From: Vicia villosa
Taxonomy: Eukaryota > Streptophyta > Magnoliopsida > Fabales > Fabaceae
Assembly (NCBI RefSeq): GCF_029867415.1
Contig: NW_026705007.1
Location: 615,366 to 679,365 of the forward strand
DNA length: 64,000 bases
Direction of reading: 5' to 3'
The notes below the pieces were generated by a model. That model was not told where the DNA came from. It worked only from the letters and a program-made list of their open reading frames with translations, and ran no database searches. Shown piece after piece: positions 35,710-48,785 of this stretch. Each line of letters begins with the position of its first letter. Positions within the stretch are counted from its first letter, which is position 1. The translations under genes were made by a program, and so were the position numbers.

Positions 35710-36549
35710 GCTTTTGATGATGATGATGATTTGAATTATATTGAATGATGTTAATATACATATGAACATACTTAATGATGATGATGATGATATAAGTATG
35801 TTGTGTATGTTGCATTCATTTCATAGTCATTGTTGAGGGCTGAATCCTAATGATGAGGGGATTCAGTGAAGGGCATAATTCCCATTGTGTGGAATTTGTG
35901 CTGGCAGGGCCGTATCTTGACGATGTTGGATCGGTCGGTGGGTTATTCCCATTGATGATGTTTGGTACCACATGCATAAAGTCAGTTGCATTCATATGCA
36001 TGAATTTGATAACATGACTGAATGTACTTCATTGTTATGATTGGTAATATGTGTTATGAGTGATGATGGACTATCTGAATATAGATGAATTGGGTGAATA
36101 ATATAACTATTGATGTGTTGTTATTTATAATGCAATAATATTTGTTAATTGCGAATGAGACTCACCCTTGCACTATATTTTTCAGATTGAGGATAGCGGC
36201 TTTTCGGCTTGGTGAGGATTAGCTCATAAGTCATCGTTTAGTTTAGCGTCAGGTGTCATGCTCTGATATTGTAACACTGGGGGACGAAATGTTTCGAGTT
36301 TAATTGAATAACTCTATTCTATTTTAATTAATTTTGAGGATTATGGCATCGATGATGTGATGTTAATTTTGATGATTTATTCCGCTGTGTCAACATGATA
36401 TATTACGAATTATGAGTTATAATGAAATGTTCCTTAGTGAATGCATGAAAGTGACGGATGATAAGTGATTTAATTTAATTGTGACGCCCTTGTTTGCATG
36501 TTACTCTGATTTAACTATTAATTTCTGCGGGGTTTAGAAGGGTGTTACA

Positions 36550-37203
36550 TTACTTGTGTAATACGCTGCCATATTTGGCGTTTAGTGTCGATATTGCGAT
36601 AAGATTTATGGAGAGATCTGAGGTGTGTCTCACTCAATTAAGAGGATCCTAAGATACGTCAAAGGAACTCTTGGTGGTGGAATTATCTTTCTCGCAGCAG
36701 AAACTGATAGAAAATGCGATTTGCTCGATTATAACGATTTCCAAATTGGTGCGAAGATAAAGATGATCAAAAGTCTATGGTTGGTTATATCTTTATGTTC
36801 GGAGGAGCACCAATCTCTTGGTGTTCTAAAAAGGAACTGGTGGTTGCACTCTCTTCTTATGAGACCGAGTATATCACTGCGTCGTTATATGCATGCCAAG
36901 TTGTATAGCTTATGAATCTGTTGGGAGAGTTGGGTAGCAATGCTGGAGGAGTTGTCACTCTCTTGGTTGATAATGTTTCATCCATTAACATTGCTAAGAA
37001 TCTTATTGCACATGGGATGAGCAAGCATATTGAGATGAAGTTTCATTACTTGAGGGATCTGGTGTGTGAAGGTAAGTTGAGATTGGGATACTGTTGAAGC
37101 GAAAAACAAGTTGCGGATTTGTTAACAAAGGGAGTCACAAATGACGTGTTCAAGAAGTTGGTGATGAGCTTGGGCATGAAGAACTTGGAGCATTTGAATT
37201 AAG
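36550..37203 (+). pseudogene. Ty1/copia RT end and RNase H fragment
   Basis: Translates piecewise into the end of a copia reverse transcriptase (FMERSEV, then KRILRYVKGTLGGG) and an RNase H domain with 'GYIFMFGGAPISWCSKKE', 'VALSSYETEYI', 'KHIEMKFHYLRDLV' and 'VADLLTKG'. At least two frameshifts (near 36622 and 36730) and a stop (37096) break it. Its upstream part is replaced by the chromovirus-like LTR end, so it was interrupted by that insertion. Confidence 0.85.

Positions 37204-38102
<899 letters not shown>

Positions 38103-38143
<41 letters not shown>
38103..38143. repeat. (TA)n(GA)n microsatellite
   Basis: Dinucleotide runs between hAT-like copy 1 and the fold-back arm; copy 2 has only 'gac' at this place. 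Confidence 0.9.
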
Positions 38144-38235
38144 GGCATATCATATGAGAATGACATATTTATATGAGAATGTGAGAATGAATCTGAACCA
38201 TTGGATTTTAAAATAAATGGTGGAGATTATGAGAA
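38144..38235. repeat. Detached left arm of the fold-back MITE
   Basis: About 90 bp closely matching 38723-38812 (landmark GAGAATGAATCTGAACCATT). It ends where hAT-like copy 2 begins, which suggests the pair [hAT-like element + arm] was tandemly duplicated. Confidence 0.75.
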
Positions 38236-38722
38236 TGGCGGGTTGGGTTGAGATTTTAGGCCCGCCGCTCGCCAAAACTCGCCCCGCAAAAATCCGCCGC
38301 CCGCCATACCCGCCCCGCCAAAGCCCGCCGCTCGCCGAAACCCGCTTCTCCTCCAAAATTCACTATTTTTTTAGTTAATTCTAGTAATTTTAATTCTTGA
38401 TGGTTTATTTTATACATTTATTTATAAATATATGTAATATTTTTTTAAGTAAATTTGTTAAAAAATTGCTTTTATAAAAAATTGTTTTAAAAAATAAGTG
38501 AAAAGTTTAATTAAAAGGTAAAAAAAGTCGATTAATCTATTAAAAAAATAAAAATAAAAATAGGCGGGTATGCCCGCCGCCCGCCAACCCGCCATCTTGG
38601 CGGGGCGGGCATGACTTTTATGCCCATTTTACTTGGCGGGCATGCCCGCCCCGCTTGTTTTTTGGCGGGCATATGGCGGGGCGGGCGGCGGGCGGGGCGG
38701 GCGGCCCGTTTTGCCACCCCTA
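38236..38722. mobile_element. GC-rich hAT-like element, copy 2 (left end missing)
   Basis: Nearly identical to copy 1 from TGGCGGGTTGGG onwards and ends with the same CCGTTTTGCCACCCCTA terminus. The left terminal repeat and the first ~50 bp are absent. Confidence 0.8.
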
Positions 38723-38970
38723 GACGTATCATATGATAATGGGTAAGTTATATGAGAACATGAGAATGAATCTGAACCATTAGATTTTAAAATAAATGGT
38801 AGAGATTACGTATCAATCTTTTTTTCTCTCTCCTCCATTATTAAAATAAATAATGGAGGAGAGAGAAAAAAAACAATGACACATAATCTCCACCATTTAT
38901 TTTAAAATCTAATGGTTCAGATTCATTCTCAAATTCTCATATAACTTACTTATTCTCATAAAATATGCCA
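38723..38970. mobile_element. Fold-back MITE with ~120-bp inverted arms
   Basis: The left arm (from acgtatcatatga) and right arm (ending aaaatatgcca) are inverted copies over about 120 bp. They meet at a perfect inner palindrome near 38819-38870 (TTTCTCTCTCCTCCATTATT and its complement). There is no coding capacity. The transcript would fold into one long hairpin. Confidence 0.85.
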
Positions 38971-40960
38971 TATATATATATATATATATCCCTCTGTATT
39001 GTTACATAAGACGTTAATGTCATTTGTTACAATTTTCTCCTCACTTTCAATAAGCCTCTCTATTATTTTCTCTCTTCATCTTTTTTAATTATCACTTTTC
39101 TCCGTTGATTTCTCAAAATAATTTGTATGTTCCAACAATAAATAAAACAATAATGCTATTTTCCCCTCAATTTCATTCTTGTTTCCCCTTTTTTCTCATG
39201 AATATCCTCAATTAATTTTAATATTCAACCGCCTAATAAATAAAATCAATGACAAGTACATAAAAAAATACCCCTATCACAACTTTGAATCTTCCAAATT
39301 TGTTCGATTTTGATGTTTTTTCTTCAATGGACTTTTTTTGGGGTGGGGTGTTAGGTAAAAAAAATTATTATAATTTGAAGTTTTATGTTTGAAAAATTAT
39401 TTTATCATACTTTCTTAATACAGAAATCACTTTCTATAGATCTTTAGTCTGTTGGTTGGAGTTTTAGAGATGACATATATGAATAAAACTATAAGAGGTT
39501 GGGCCTCGAGTGTGTGAAGAAATGTACCATGTTTTCATATTTTAGTGTTTATATGGAAATTCATCCCGCCTTCAATTTTCACGTTTTGTGGTCGAGGTCA
39601 CCCAACGTGAAAAAACAGAAGCTACAAAATGGAGCATCTCCATTAACACATGTTTTTGACGTGATTTTAGTTATTTTAAGCCAAATCAAACATAGGTTTA
39701 CTTTAATAGATCTAAACCAATAATTCAATCTAATTACAATTTTTTTATGTTTCATCGATAGATCATCTTAGACGCCACATAATAAATTTAAAATAAAAAA
39801 AATTAAAACTTTAGATAAAAAATTAGAACTTTACAAATGTGTTAATGATTAATTTTTTACAATGAATTGTCCATTTAAAAATTTATTGTATATGATTAAT
39901 TTTTTAATCTAATTTTAATTTTTTTTGTACTTTTAAAATTTATTTTTATGAAAATAAATTTAAATAGGTAAATTTATTTAAATTAATTTTTTATAAACTA
40001 AACCGTTAATCTTAATAGGATAACACAAATATTTATTATTAAAGATTAAAATATAGTTAAAATATAATTTTTTTAAAATATTTTTTTTTGGTTTAGTAGA
40101 CTGACTAATCTGGCTTCGAACTCGGTATTTCCCGAACATCGTCCTTTGCAAAGACTCGTTTGCCACTCGAGCCCAAGCACTTAGTTTTTAAAAATAATTC
40201 TTGTAAAAAGTTATTTAAACTATCTTTAAACTTAAGTGATATTTTTTATGAAAAACTATTCAAGCTAATTTTTCATTTAAAGCTTTATTTAGAAATTGTT
40301 ATTTTTTATATATAAAAAATTATTTTTAAACAAACTAAAACAAACGAACCATAATTGTGTCATTAAGTCTGCTCAATTGGTAGTTATGAAGAAACATCAG
40401 AGGTAGAAACGCAGGTTCAAACTCGCGACACCTCACTTATTCATCTTTAAAAGGGTAAATTCCAGCCACTAGACTATTTGACAAAAAAACAAATGAACCG
40501 TAATTAACATACTCTCTCTGAAACACGCCAAAGCAAGTGTTAAAAAATATAGATTTTGAAATTTGAATTATTAATTTATGGAGATTAAACTTTAGATGCA
40601 CCTCAACACACCAAACCTAAAATACGGAGATTGAGTCCAGATTGTAGGTATGATACATTAAGTAAAATGTAATAGATATGTTATATATTTGTTTTATCCA
40701 AAAGCTGCCTTGCTTTGAAATTTTGAATCTTCATTGCTTAGGATCTGTATGCTTTATTTCTGCTTCATCTGTTATGATTTCATCTAATCCAGATTTTGAA
40801 ATTTGGACCCTTAGTTAGGATAAAAATATATGAGTTTATCTGTTTTTTATTTTTTGGTTCGGTTTGCCAATATTTTCTTTGGCTATGACATGCTTTTTCT
40901 TGTTTAATTATAGGAAAAATGTCTGAAAACTAAGAAAGAACGAGACAATGTAGTGTGGTC
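38971..40960. other. AT-rich intergenic DNA with two SINE-like traces
   Basis: No gene is recognised. Two stretches look tRNA-derived. On the minus strand at about 40085-40185 there is a GGGCTCGAGTGG start and a GAGTTCGAAGCC B-box-like motif. On the plus strand at about 40360-40485 there is GCTCAATTGGTAG and GGTTCAAACTC, followed by 'ccagccactagactatttga', a tail seen in legume SINE-like repeats. Both are weak. Confidence 0.4.
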
Positions 40961-42250
40961 CAACATTCTTTCGTTCGTAAGGAGAAAGCTAGACCTTCGC
41001 AACCCACACTTATATAACTTTATTTGATTATGAGGCATCCTCTTCATGGGTTTATCTGACTTCGACATCGTCTTTCCGGATTCATGTGCCTCTAGCTCAT
41101 CATGAATCCCCTGCCCTAGAATCTCTTGTTGTATTTGGTGATGTCATGCTCGCCAGTTTTCTGGGAGGTCCCGCAGACCTTTTCTACTACCTATGTATGC
41201 AAATCATGTTGTTAGGCATGTGTGAGATATAGTAGCACAAATCTTTCATTACTCTTTTAACTGAATTGTGTTATAATGATTGAGATGTCTGACAATGATG
41301 TATTTATTTTTTTGCAGTACATTGATACGTTGGAATGTATTAACCACGGTATGGAAGCTTGCAAATTTTTCGCAGTCTGATGAACCATGGTTTCAGGATG
41401 TCTTACAGCTATTTGGGCTGAAGGATTTATGCAAAGCTGATATAGTTATATTAACCATGGTTTATTGTGTTCCTTTGTGGAGCGATGGCATACAGAGACC
41501 TCTTTATTTGATCTTTTGGTGAGTGAGATGACCATCACACTTGATGATGTCTCATGCCTCCTACATCTTCCGATCACAAGAAGATTATTAGATTACTCTA
41601 GAATCAGTAGACCTGATGCATTGAAAATGATGGTGACATATTTAGGAGTTGACTCGGGTAAAACCCGACAGAAGATAGGTGACACCAGAGGATGTCATGT
41701 TAGATTTTCATTCCTGGTGAAGTTTATGAAGACCACCTAGTGCAATTATGGATTATGTAGGTGATGATGCACGAGTTGCATATCATAGAGCATGTGCATT
41801 GAGGTCATGCTTCATGGTTTTGGTCGACACATGCATATTTGTGGACAAGAGTGTGACATGTGTCGACGTAGGTTTATGAGTACAACTAAGGGGCAACTTG
41901 TTTGATTTACCTCTACTCCAAGTTAGCTGAACGTAGTTAGTGGAAGACGAGACAGATGACAACAAACAACTATCTATTTATGATATAAAAAATTTGCACC
42001 CTTACAAATATTAACTACATTATACTTGTGTTACACTCTTACTAATATTTCATATGAACCATTTTCAAACATGGATCCACCAACATTTTCCATGTCTTTT
42101 ATGTTGGGAATATGTTGAAGAATACTTAAAGGAATTGTCACGTGCCTGCTCCATTATCCTACTCAAGGGGTATTCGACGACCAAGGCGTTCTAACGTACG
42201 GTGAGCACCATGAGACACGACCATTGGAGGTGATAGCCTGGTACTCTAGA
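40960..42250 (+). pseudogene. Decayed plant-mobile-domain (MAIN-like) gene
   Basis: Piecewise translation gives signatures of the plant mobile domain found in MAIN-like proteins and some Mutator-like transposons: 'FLGGPADL' (near 41155), 'EPWFQDVLQLFGL' (41380), 'FVERWHTETSLF' (41470), 'EMTITLDDVSCLLHLPI' (41526), 'SRISRPDALKMMVTYLGVD' (41600) and 'MVLVDTCIFVDKSVTCVDV' (41815). They lie in different frames with stops between them, so no functional protein is encoded. It may be a relic of a MULE or of a host MAIN-like gene. Confidence 0.7.
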
Positions 42251-43073
42251 TGGTTGGTTTGCACATGTTAGGGTATTTGTAGGGTATACTTAAAAACCCC
42301 ACAGTTGCTGCTCCTGCTCCTATCACTATCCTCCGCAGAAATATTAATGGGATATTTGCATAGTTCTATGAGCATCCGGTCTTAGAGAATGTGCGTTGTG
42401 TGCTAGCTCCTCGTCTATGAAATATGACATATAGTTATATCTAATAATTTAATAGAGTGTCACGTCCTTACATGGCACCAGATGCAAAAGAAGACCCCCT
42501 TAGATAAACTCATCAAAATATCCTAGAAGAGAAGTAGGTACTAACGGATTATGTCGTAATTATATTGTCGATATGTCACTATATTGTAGTTATTGGAACA
42601 GAGGTGATAACAAGTAATGTTAGACTTTTAAAAAAAAAAAAAAATAGTAGACAACACCTCTATGAAATTAGCCCCCTTAGACGCATTTGGGGGCATGACA
42701 TTCTAAGATATTAACAAAACAAAATTATTGTTATCTTAGTTTAATTTTGAAAAGGGCAAGTCTAAAGCATAAAAAATAAATTATTGTTGTATGAACTAAA
42801 AACAAAAGAACATAATAATATTATCCCTTCAAAAAAATAAAAGAACACAATGTGAATCGTTTTTTTCATTACACCAATTAAATTCTATTAACAATAATTT
42901 TCTCGTTCCTCGTGGCCTGGTTTGGTAAGAACATAACCAATATTATAACAAAGTCACATGTTATTATAATCACACAACAAAACCTCTCTTAACTGGTAGT
43001 TGTTGTTTTTGTTCCTATAACTCAAACTCAACATCTTCATTCGCATCATTCACATCCAATTCTGGAAATTAAA
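42250..43073. other. Intergenic region upstream of the DUF92 gene
   Basis: No gene is recognised. A poly(A) run lies at about 42631. The promoter of the downstream gene must lie here, but no convincing TATA box was found near its ATG. Confidence 0.6.
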
Positions 43074-45097
43074 ATGGACTCATCTCACTCTCAGTGGATC
43101 CAACCCTTGGTTGCTGTCTCCGTCGGTTTCTTCATCGCATTCAGAGCTCACAGAAAAAATTCCCTCAGCACTTCTGGAGCTCTCGCCGGTTTCTTCGTTA
43201 TGTCGCTTCATATTTTTGTAGGATTCAGGTAACTAACTCTTTAATTGTCCCTTTTTTTGTTCTCAAACTTGTGCAATCTTTTTTGTTGTTTATTGTTGGT
43301 ATTCGTTGCAAGGTTTGCGGCGATTTTGCTTGCTTTCTTTTTCACTTCGTCGACACTTACGAAGAAGGGACAAGATAAGAAGCGGTTAATTGATCCTGAA
43401 TTCAAAATAGGTGGACAAAGAAACTGGTTTGTGTCCTTTTTCTACTTCAATTTTCAACACTTGGGTCTTTTTCTTGTACTACCTTGTCTTGTTGTCCATT
43501 CATAGTTATTATTAACTCTCTTTACAAAATCAATAGTTAGTTGGTCCAGCACATGATTGGTGCTGGACTTGGTAGGGATGACCACGGGACTGAAACCATT
43601 TGACGTCAAAATTGACCCTGAACCAGATTAGATACTGGTGGTGAAAACTAAAAAAAAAAACTCTCTTTACAATTCAACCTTATAAAAAAAACTTAGCATT
43701 AATTGCTATCCAGAGTGTAGAATTGATTTTTACATGTTTGACGTTATCTAGTAGAATTGGCGTTATCTCCCGAATTGATTCGAATTTGAAGCCAGAAGAA
43801 GTGTTTTTGCCCCTACAATGCCTAAACATAGCTCACTTTGTATGGAACTTACTATTAGCTAATATCAGTTTTACAGGATAAGTTCATCTGATATCAATAG
43901 TATTTTTTTTACCGCAGAACCAAACACATGCTTATATATCTCTATTATTGCATTGGAATATGAAAAATCTTATTAGGGTACTACCTAGAGGGCGAATTGG
44001 TAAGGTACTCGTGAAGTACTTGTGGATATATACATAAAAAAAACTGAGATTTGGATGGATTCTTTGACTTGGATGTTTGTATGATAATTGCAATAGTTTT
44101 CTATTGAGTTCAGTTTTGCATCACTGAATTGATTGAAGGATGTTTTTTTTGTTCCATTATGGTGAGGTAATTGACCTGAATTTGGTCTGAATTTTGCATA
44201 CTGCCTATTTTTTCAGGATACAAGTTCTGTCCAATAGTGGCATTGCTTCTGTTCTGGTTGTAGCTTTATGGGTTTTAACAGAAGGGAAGGATTATTGCTT
44301 GAACTCTAAAGACTCGCCTCTGATTACCGCTCTTATTGGTGGCGTTATTGGCCATTATTGCTGCTGCAATGGAGACACCTGGTCTTCAGAGATTGGAGTT
44401 CTCAGTGATGACCACCCTCGGCTTATCACAACCTTCAAGGTAATTAGTCTTTTAGTTTAAGCCCTCTATGAGCATCCACGTAAATCACGTTGCTATTCGT
44501 CTAGAGACTAGTGCTAACAAAACACTGCCGTGAAATATCACGCTATGAAAATGGCTTATACATGGTTAAGAATTCTTCTTTTTTTTTTTTTAAATATTTT
44601 ATCAGCATGTGAGGAAGGGTACAAATGGTGGCGTAACAAAAACAGGACTTCTAGCTGCTGCAGCTGGTGGAAGTGTCATTGGACTATCATATTTTCTTTT
44701 AGAATTTTCGGCAGTTAGGTGTGGGTCTGATAGATTTCTCAAGCAACTACTGGTCATACCTATCGCTACCACGGCAGGACTAGGTGGGAGTATCATCGAC
44801 TCTCTATTTGGTGCAACGTTACAGTTTAGTGGATTCTGCTCTATTCGCCAGAAGGTAAATTCTGACACACATTTCTCTCATATTTGCATAACATTTAAAC
44901 AATGTAATGAAAGATCCAATGATATTGAATATTTGACTATTGAAATTTCTCACTCTATGCTGTAGGTTGTTGGGAAGCCAGGACCAACTGTTAAGAAGAT
45001 TTCAGGTCTCAGCATTCTTGACAACAATGCAGTGAACTTTGTGTCCATACTGTTGACCACGATTTTAACTTCAGTAGCGTGTTTGTACATATTCTAG
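43074..45097 (+). CDS. PGR: TMEM19/DUF92 family membrane protein (PGR-like), five exons
   Basis: Exons are 43074-43228, 43313-43426, 44217-44439, 44606-44854 and 44966-45097, all with GT..AG introns and a consistent frame, giving 290 residues, the usual length for this family. The protein is almost all membrane segments: about residues 8-25, 33-50, 52-68, then further helices in exons 3, 4 and 5. Family signatures are '[17 protein letters not shown]', '[12 protein letters not shown]', '[17 protein letters not shown]', '[14 protein letters not shown]' and '[13 protein letters not shown]'. The Arabidopsis member PGR is described as a plasma-membrane glucose-responsive regulator; biochemical activity is unknown, although distant DUF92 relatives include the phytyl-phosphate kinase VTE6. 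No break is seen. AATAAA lies at 45163, 66 nt past the stop. Intron 2 (43427-44216) is the largest. The symbol follows the Arabidopsis homologue. Confidence 0.93.
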
Positions 45098-45162
45098 TTT
45101 CTGTCACGAACGCAGTTCTGTGGCTGAAAAACTTGTAAAAGAATTCAAAAAGAAGGAAACCA

Positions 45163-45168
45163 AATAAA
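45163..45168 (+). terminator. Polyadenylation signal of the DUF92 gene
   Basis: AATAAA 66 nt downstream of the stop codon. Confidence 0.55.
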
Positions 45169-45793
45169 GGCGCATTGTGATTCAATTCTTGTATCCATAT
45201 CTAGTTTACACTTCCATCATCTAGTGTAGATTTTTTAATGGTAGATTAGGCCACCATTAGAATGGCATTGTTGGGATATATCGGTATAGCCAATCCTGAA
45301 AGGAGTTGTTCTACCTCAATATGATTTTGCTGTCTGCAAATTTTCAGCTCTATTTGAATATAAAGTTGAAAGAAAAAAAAAAACAGTAAAAGTCTCTTGC
45401 ACTTCAGGGTCTATGCAGTAAGAAGTGGGAAATTCAATTATCCCTCTATGTCTTGCCTTGCCTCTTAGTTTGTACTTTGTAGGGAGACACTGTTAGAGTA
45501 TCTGCACCCTGGTTTTTCCCTCAATACCTTGATCTTTCATGTTTACTGCTGGACGTGTGTTTTTTCTGGTCATTTTATTGTTCAAAATTTTATTTCTGGA
45601 AGGGGTGTTCAAAAATAACTGTAAAAGACTGCAAGTCGATTAAAAGAAAAACCAAAAACGGTAAAAGACAGAATATTAATAGAATTGTTTGAATGTTTAT
45701 TTGTGAAAACCATTTGAATCGGATTTTAAATTGATTTTTCAGAACCTGCGTGAGCATAAATTTTAATACTTATTTGTTTAATTTCTTTTATGT
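45169..45793. other. Intergenic region downstream of the DUF92 gene
   Basis: AT-rich; no gene or clear repeat is seen. Confidence 0.55.
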
Positions 45794-46155
45794 TATGTTT
45801 GGGAGTTTGGAGGGGAGGGGAGGGGAGGGTTTTGAAAAATAGAAAGAACTTGGTGAAAAAAATAAAAAGATTTTGGGTAGGAGGGTTTCGGAGGATTTGA
45901 TTTTATTCATAACATCAAAAACCCCATAAAATGGACGAACTCAAAAATTGTATTGAAGAAGGGTTTTTGAGGGCTAACATAAATTTTCCAGATATCTCTA
46001 CTATTTTGAAAATTAAAATTTTTGTAATGATAATGACTCTTTTATCATTCTAAATAAAATCATTTTTTCAAAAAATGTCAAATATTTATCTATATTTTTT
46101 TAAAAATTCGTTTTGGAAGTCTTTCCCTCCACTCCCCTCCAAACTCCCAAACATA
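45794..46155. mobile_element. MITE with GTTTGGGAGTTTGGAGGGG inverted ends
   Basis: Left TATGTTTGGGAGTTTGGAGG (45794) and right CTCCAAACTCCCAAACATA (to 46155) are inverted repeats of more than 20 bp around an AT-rich interior. The left arm has GGGGAGGGGAGGGG. The TSD could not be settled. Confidence 0.75.
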
Positions 46156-47223
46156 GTCTTAGATAAGCAACTGTGTTACCGGAAAAAACGAAAAAGTTAC
46201 ACACTTGGGGCCAAGTCGAGAAAAAAAAATCAAAAGAGGAAAATGCAAGAAAAAATCAAAAGAGAAAAATAGAAAGAAATAAAAGACCGATAATAAATTA
46301 AGTAAATCCGCTATTTTAGAAATCGAACCAAACCGTTTGGTCGAACCAAAAATTAGAACGATCATCGGTCTGATTTATTGTTGGATCGAATAAGTTATTG
46401 AACCGGTGTAAACTGATTAGAACATGTCCAAACTAATAAAAATCGGAGAACCGACAATTTTAGAAAATTGATAGATTAATTCTATTTTGATAATATTTTT
46501 AAAATAATAAAATTAAAATATAAGTAAATTTTGTTGAAAACTTATTTGAAACAAGTTTCCTTCCTTAGAATTAAATTTATTAAAAATTATCGTGATATTC
46601 TGTTTATGTTGCAATAAGATTTTGTTAAAAATTTATTTGAATTTATATTTTGTACTATTTTGTTTTGTGATGATTATTTTTATAACTTGAATTCAAATAA
46701 TGCACTTGTGAAATTATGATATTTTGAATGTGTCGTGATTTTTCTACAGACCGAGTCATCCGATTTGATCAGTTTAATAAATATATAGTTTTATAAAAAT
46801 TGATTTATTCAACCGAATTATCCGATTTAATCCAATCTAATAATACAATTCGATCTGTGACCAAATAAATTGACGAGTGAATCAATGGACCAATTCGATC
46901 TGTGACCAAATAAATTGACGAGTGAATCAATGGACCATTATCCTTACTGTTTTGATGACTGTTTCAATTTTTAAAACATTGTGTAAATGTAGAGTAATGA
47001 TCTTTTGAAAAATATTTATTTATTGGTCATTAGTATGAAATATTGTATTAATTTATTATTTATTGATAAATGATTTATTTTAATATTATTAGTTTAATCT
47101 TTTTATTTGTAATATTTTATTTATTTCAAATAAAATTGATTATTTTTGTCATTTTGTAATATAAATTTTTAAAATATTATATGCTATATATTAAATCAAA
47201 TTTATTGAAGTGTGAAAAATTGT
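46156..47223. other. AT-rich intergenic DNA with a 45-bp tandem duplication
   Basis: No gene. A 45-bp unit (starting CAATTCGATCTGTGACC) is repeated exactly at 46846-46890 and 46891-46935. Several 'aaccgg'/'cgaacc'-type motifs (46320-46480, 46740-46870) suggest an old unclassified repeat. Confidence 0.6.
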
Positions 47224-48616
47224 TGGAGATAGAGGTATTAAGTGGTGCAACAAACTCTTTAATGAAATTATGAGGTCAAAACGTATGTCGGATAAATGGA
47301 GAAAAAGCACTTTAATTCCATCTATAAGAACAATGACATATATACAAAATTGTGCAAATTACATGGGGTTAATCTTATGAGTCATACCATGAAGTTATGA
47401 GAAATAGTGATTGAACGAAGATTAAGAGACTTAATACACCGAGAATCAATTTGATTTTATGCCGGGAAGGTCGACCATGGAAGCGATATATCTATTACGC
47501 CGTGTGATGGAGCAGTATCAGATGGCCCAATAAGACTTGCACTTAATTTCTATTGACTTTGAGAAAGCATATGATAGAGTGACTAGAGAGATTTTGTGGA
47601 AAGCTCTAGAAAAGAAAGGGGTTAGGATTACATATACTCGAGCCATCCAAGGTATGTATGAAGGACTATCGACTAGTGTTCGGACGCATGGTGGAGAGAC
47701 ACACGGTTTTCCATTACAATTGGTTTGCATCAAGAATTAACCCCAAGCCCTACCTTTTTACCTTAATTTTGGATGTACTCATGGAACACATCCACGAGCT
47801 AGCACCGAGATGCATGCTTCTTGCAGATGATATAGTCCTTCTTGAAAAATCGAGTGAGGAGTTAAATGAGAGATTGGAAACTAGGAGACGATCTTTAGAA
47901 ACACATGATTTTCGCCTAAGCAAAAGTAAGACGGAGTATTTGGAATGTAAGTTCAACAAAAGAAGAAGTGTTTATAACTTAGAGGTGAAAGTTGGAGACC
48001 ATATTATCTCTCATGTCATACAATTTAAATATCTTGGGTCCGTAATACAAAATGATTGAGAAATAAAAGGGGATTTAAACAATGAGTTCAAGTTGGATGG
48101 TTGAAATGGAGAAAGACATTAAGTGTTTTATGTGATGCAAAGGTACTCCTCAAGCTAAATAGAAAGTTTTATCGGACCTCGGTAAGACCTGCGATTTTGT
48201 ACAGGACAAAATGTTGAGTGGTTAAGAATCAACACGAGAATAAAGTGTAGCAGATATGAGGATGTTGCCGTAGATGTGCGGTAAGACTCGAAAGGATAAA
48301 ATTAGAAATGAAATTATTAGAGTGTTAGGGTAGCGTCAATAAGAGAGAAGATGATGGAAAATAAACTTAGGTGGTTTGGAAATGTACAGAGAAGACTTGT
48401 AGACTCTGTAGTAAGGAGAGTGGACCAGACTGAGAGAAGACAGATAATTCGAGGAATAGAAAGACCCAAAAAAGGCTATAAGAGAAGTTATTAAGAAAAA
48501 TCTCGATATTAATGATTTGGATAGAAACATAGTTCTTGATAGAACATTATGATTAAGGTTGATCCATGTAATCGATTTCACCTAATGAGATAAGACTTAG
48601 TCGTTGTTGTTGTTTT
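47224..48616 (+). mobile_element. 5'-truncated RTE-type LINE, decayed
   Basis: Piecewise translation shows an RTE-clade reverse transcriptase: 'MPGRSTMEAIYLLRRVMEQY' (47460), 'DFEKAYDRVTREILWKALEK' (47555), 'PYLFTLILDVLMEHI' and 'LADDIVLLEKSSEELNERLE' (the active site, with Leu for the usual Phe), 'FKYLGSVIQ' (48025), and the C-terminal 'KLRWFGNVQRR'. Frameshifts and stops are numerous. It ends in GTTGTTGTTGTTTT (48603-48616), the simple 3' tail typical of RTE LINEs. The endonuclease part is missing. Confidence 0.85.
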
Positions 48617-48785
48617 AAAGCTGACAAAATTACAGATAATTTTCTTTTTATTGATGAGATAAATTTTTGTCTTAAAATTCATTCAAACCGCATCGTAAAA
48701 ACCTTATATGAAATTAGGCAATTTTTATGTTTGGGACAAACATTTAAAAATCCCAGATTTGGTACAAAAACCAAATGGCCTAAAG

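Larger units (their letters stand above)
34572..36549 (+). mobile_element. Chromovirus-like LTR, 3' portion
   Basis: Sequence with AT-rich stretches ends in GGGTGTTACA, a common end of Ty3/gypsy chromovirus (Tekay-type) LTRs, with ggctcataagtca- and ggacgaaatgttt-like segments resembling that class. Its left part is cut by the Ogre-C LTR and its right end abuts a copia RT reading frame in mid-domain. No coding sequence is seen. The family call is by resemblance only. Confidence 0.5.

Noticed and set aside
43094..43505. 94- and 86-residue frames
   Set aside because: They read exons 1-2 of the DUF92 gene partly in wrong frames or through introns; replaced by the spliced model.
43540..43570. 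Short hairpin TCCAGCAC/GTGCTGGA in intron 2 of the DUF92 gene
   Set aside because: Eight-base stem only; can arise by chance and has no supporting context.
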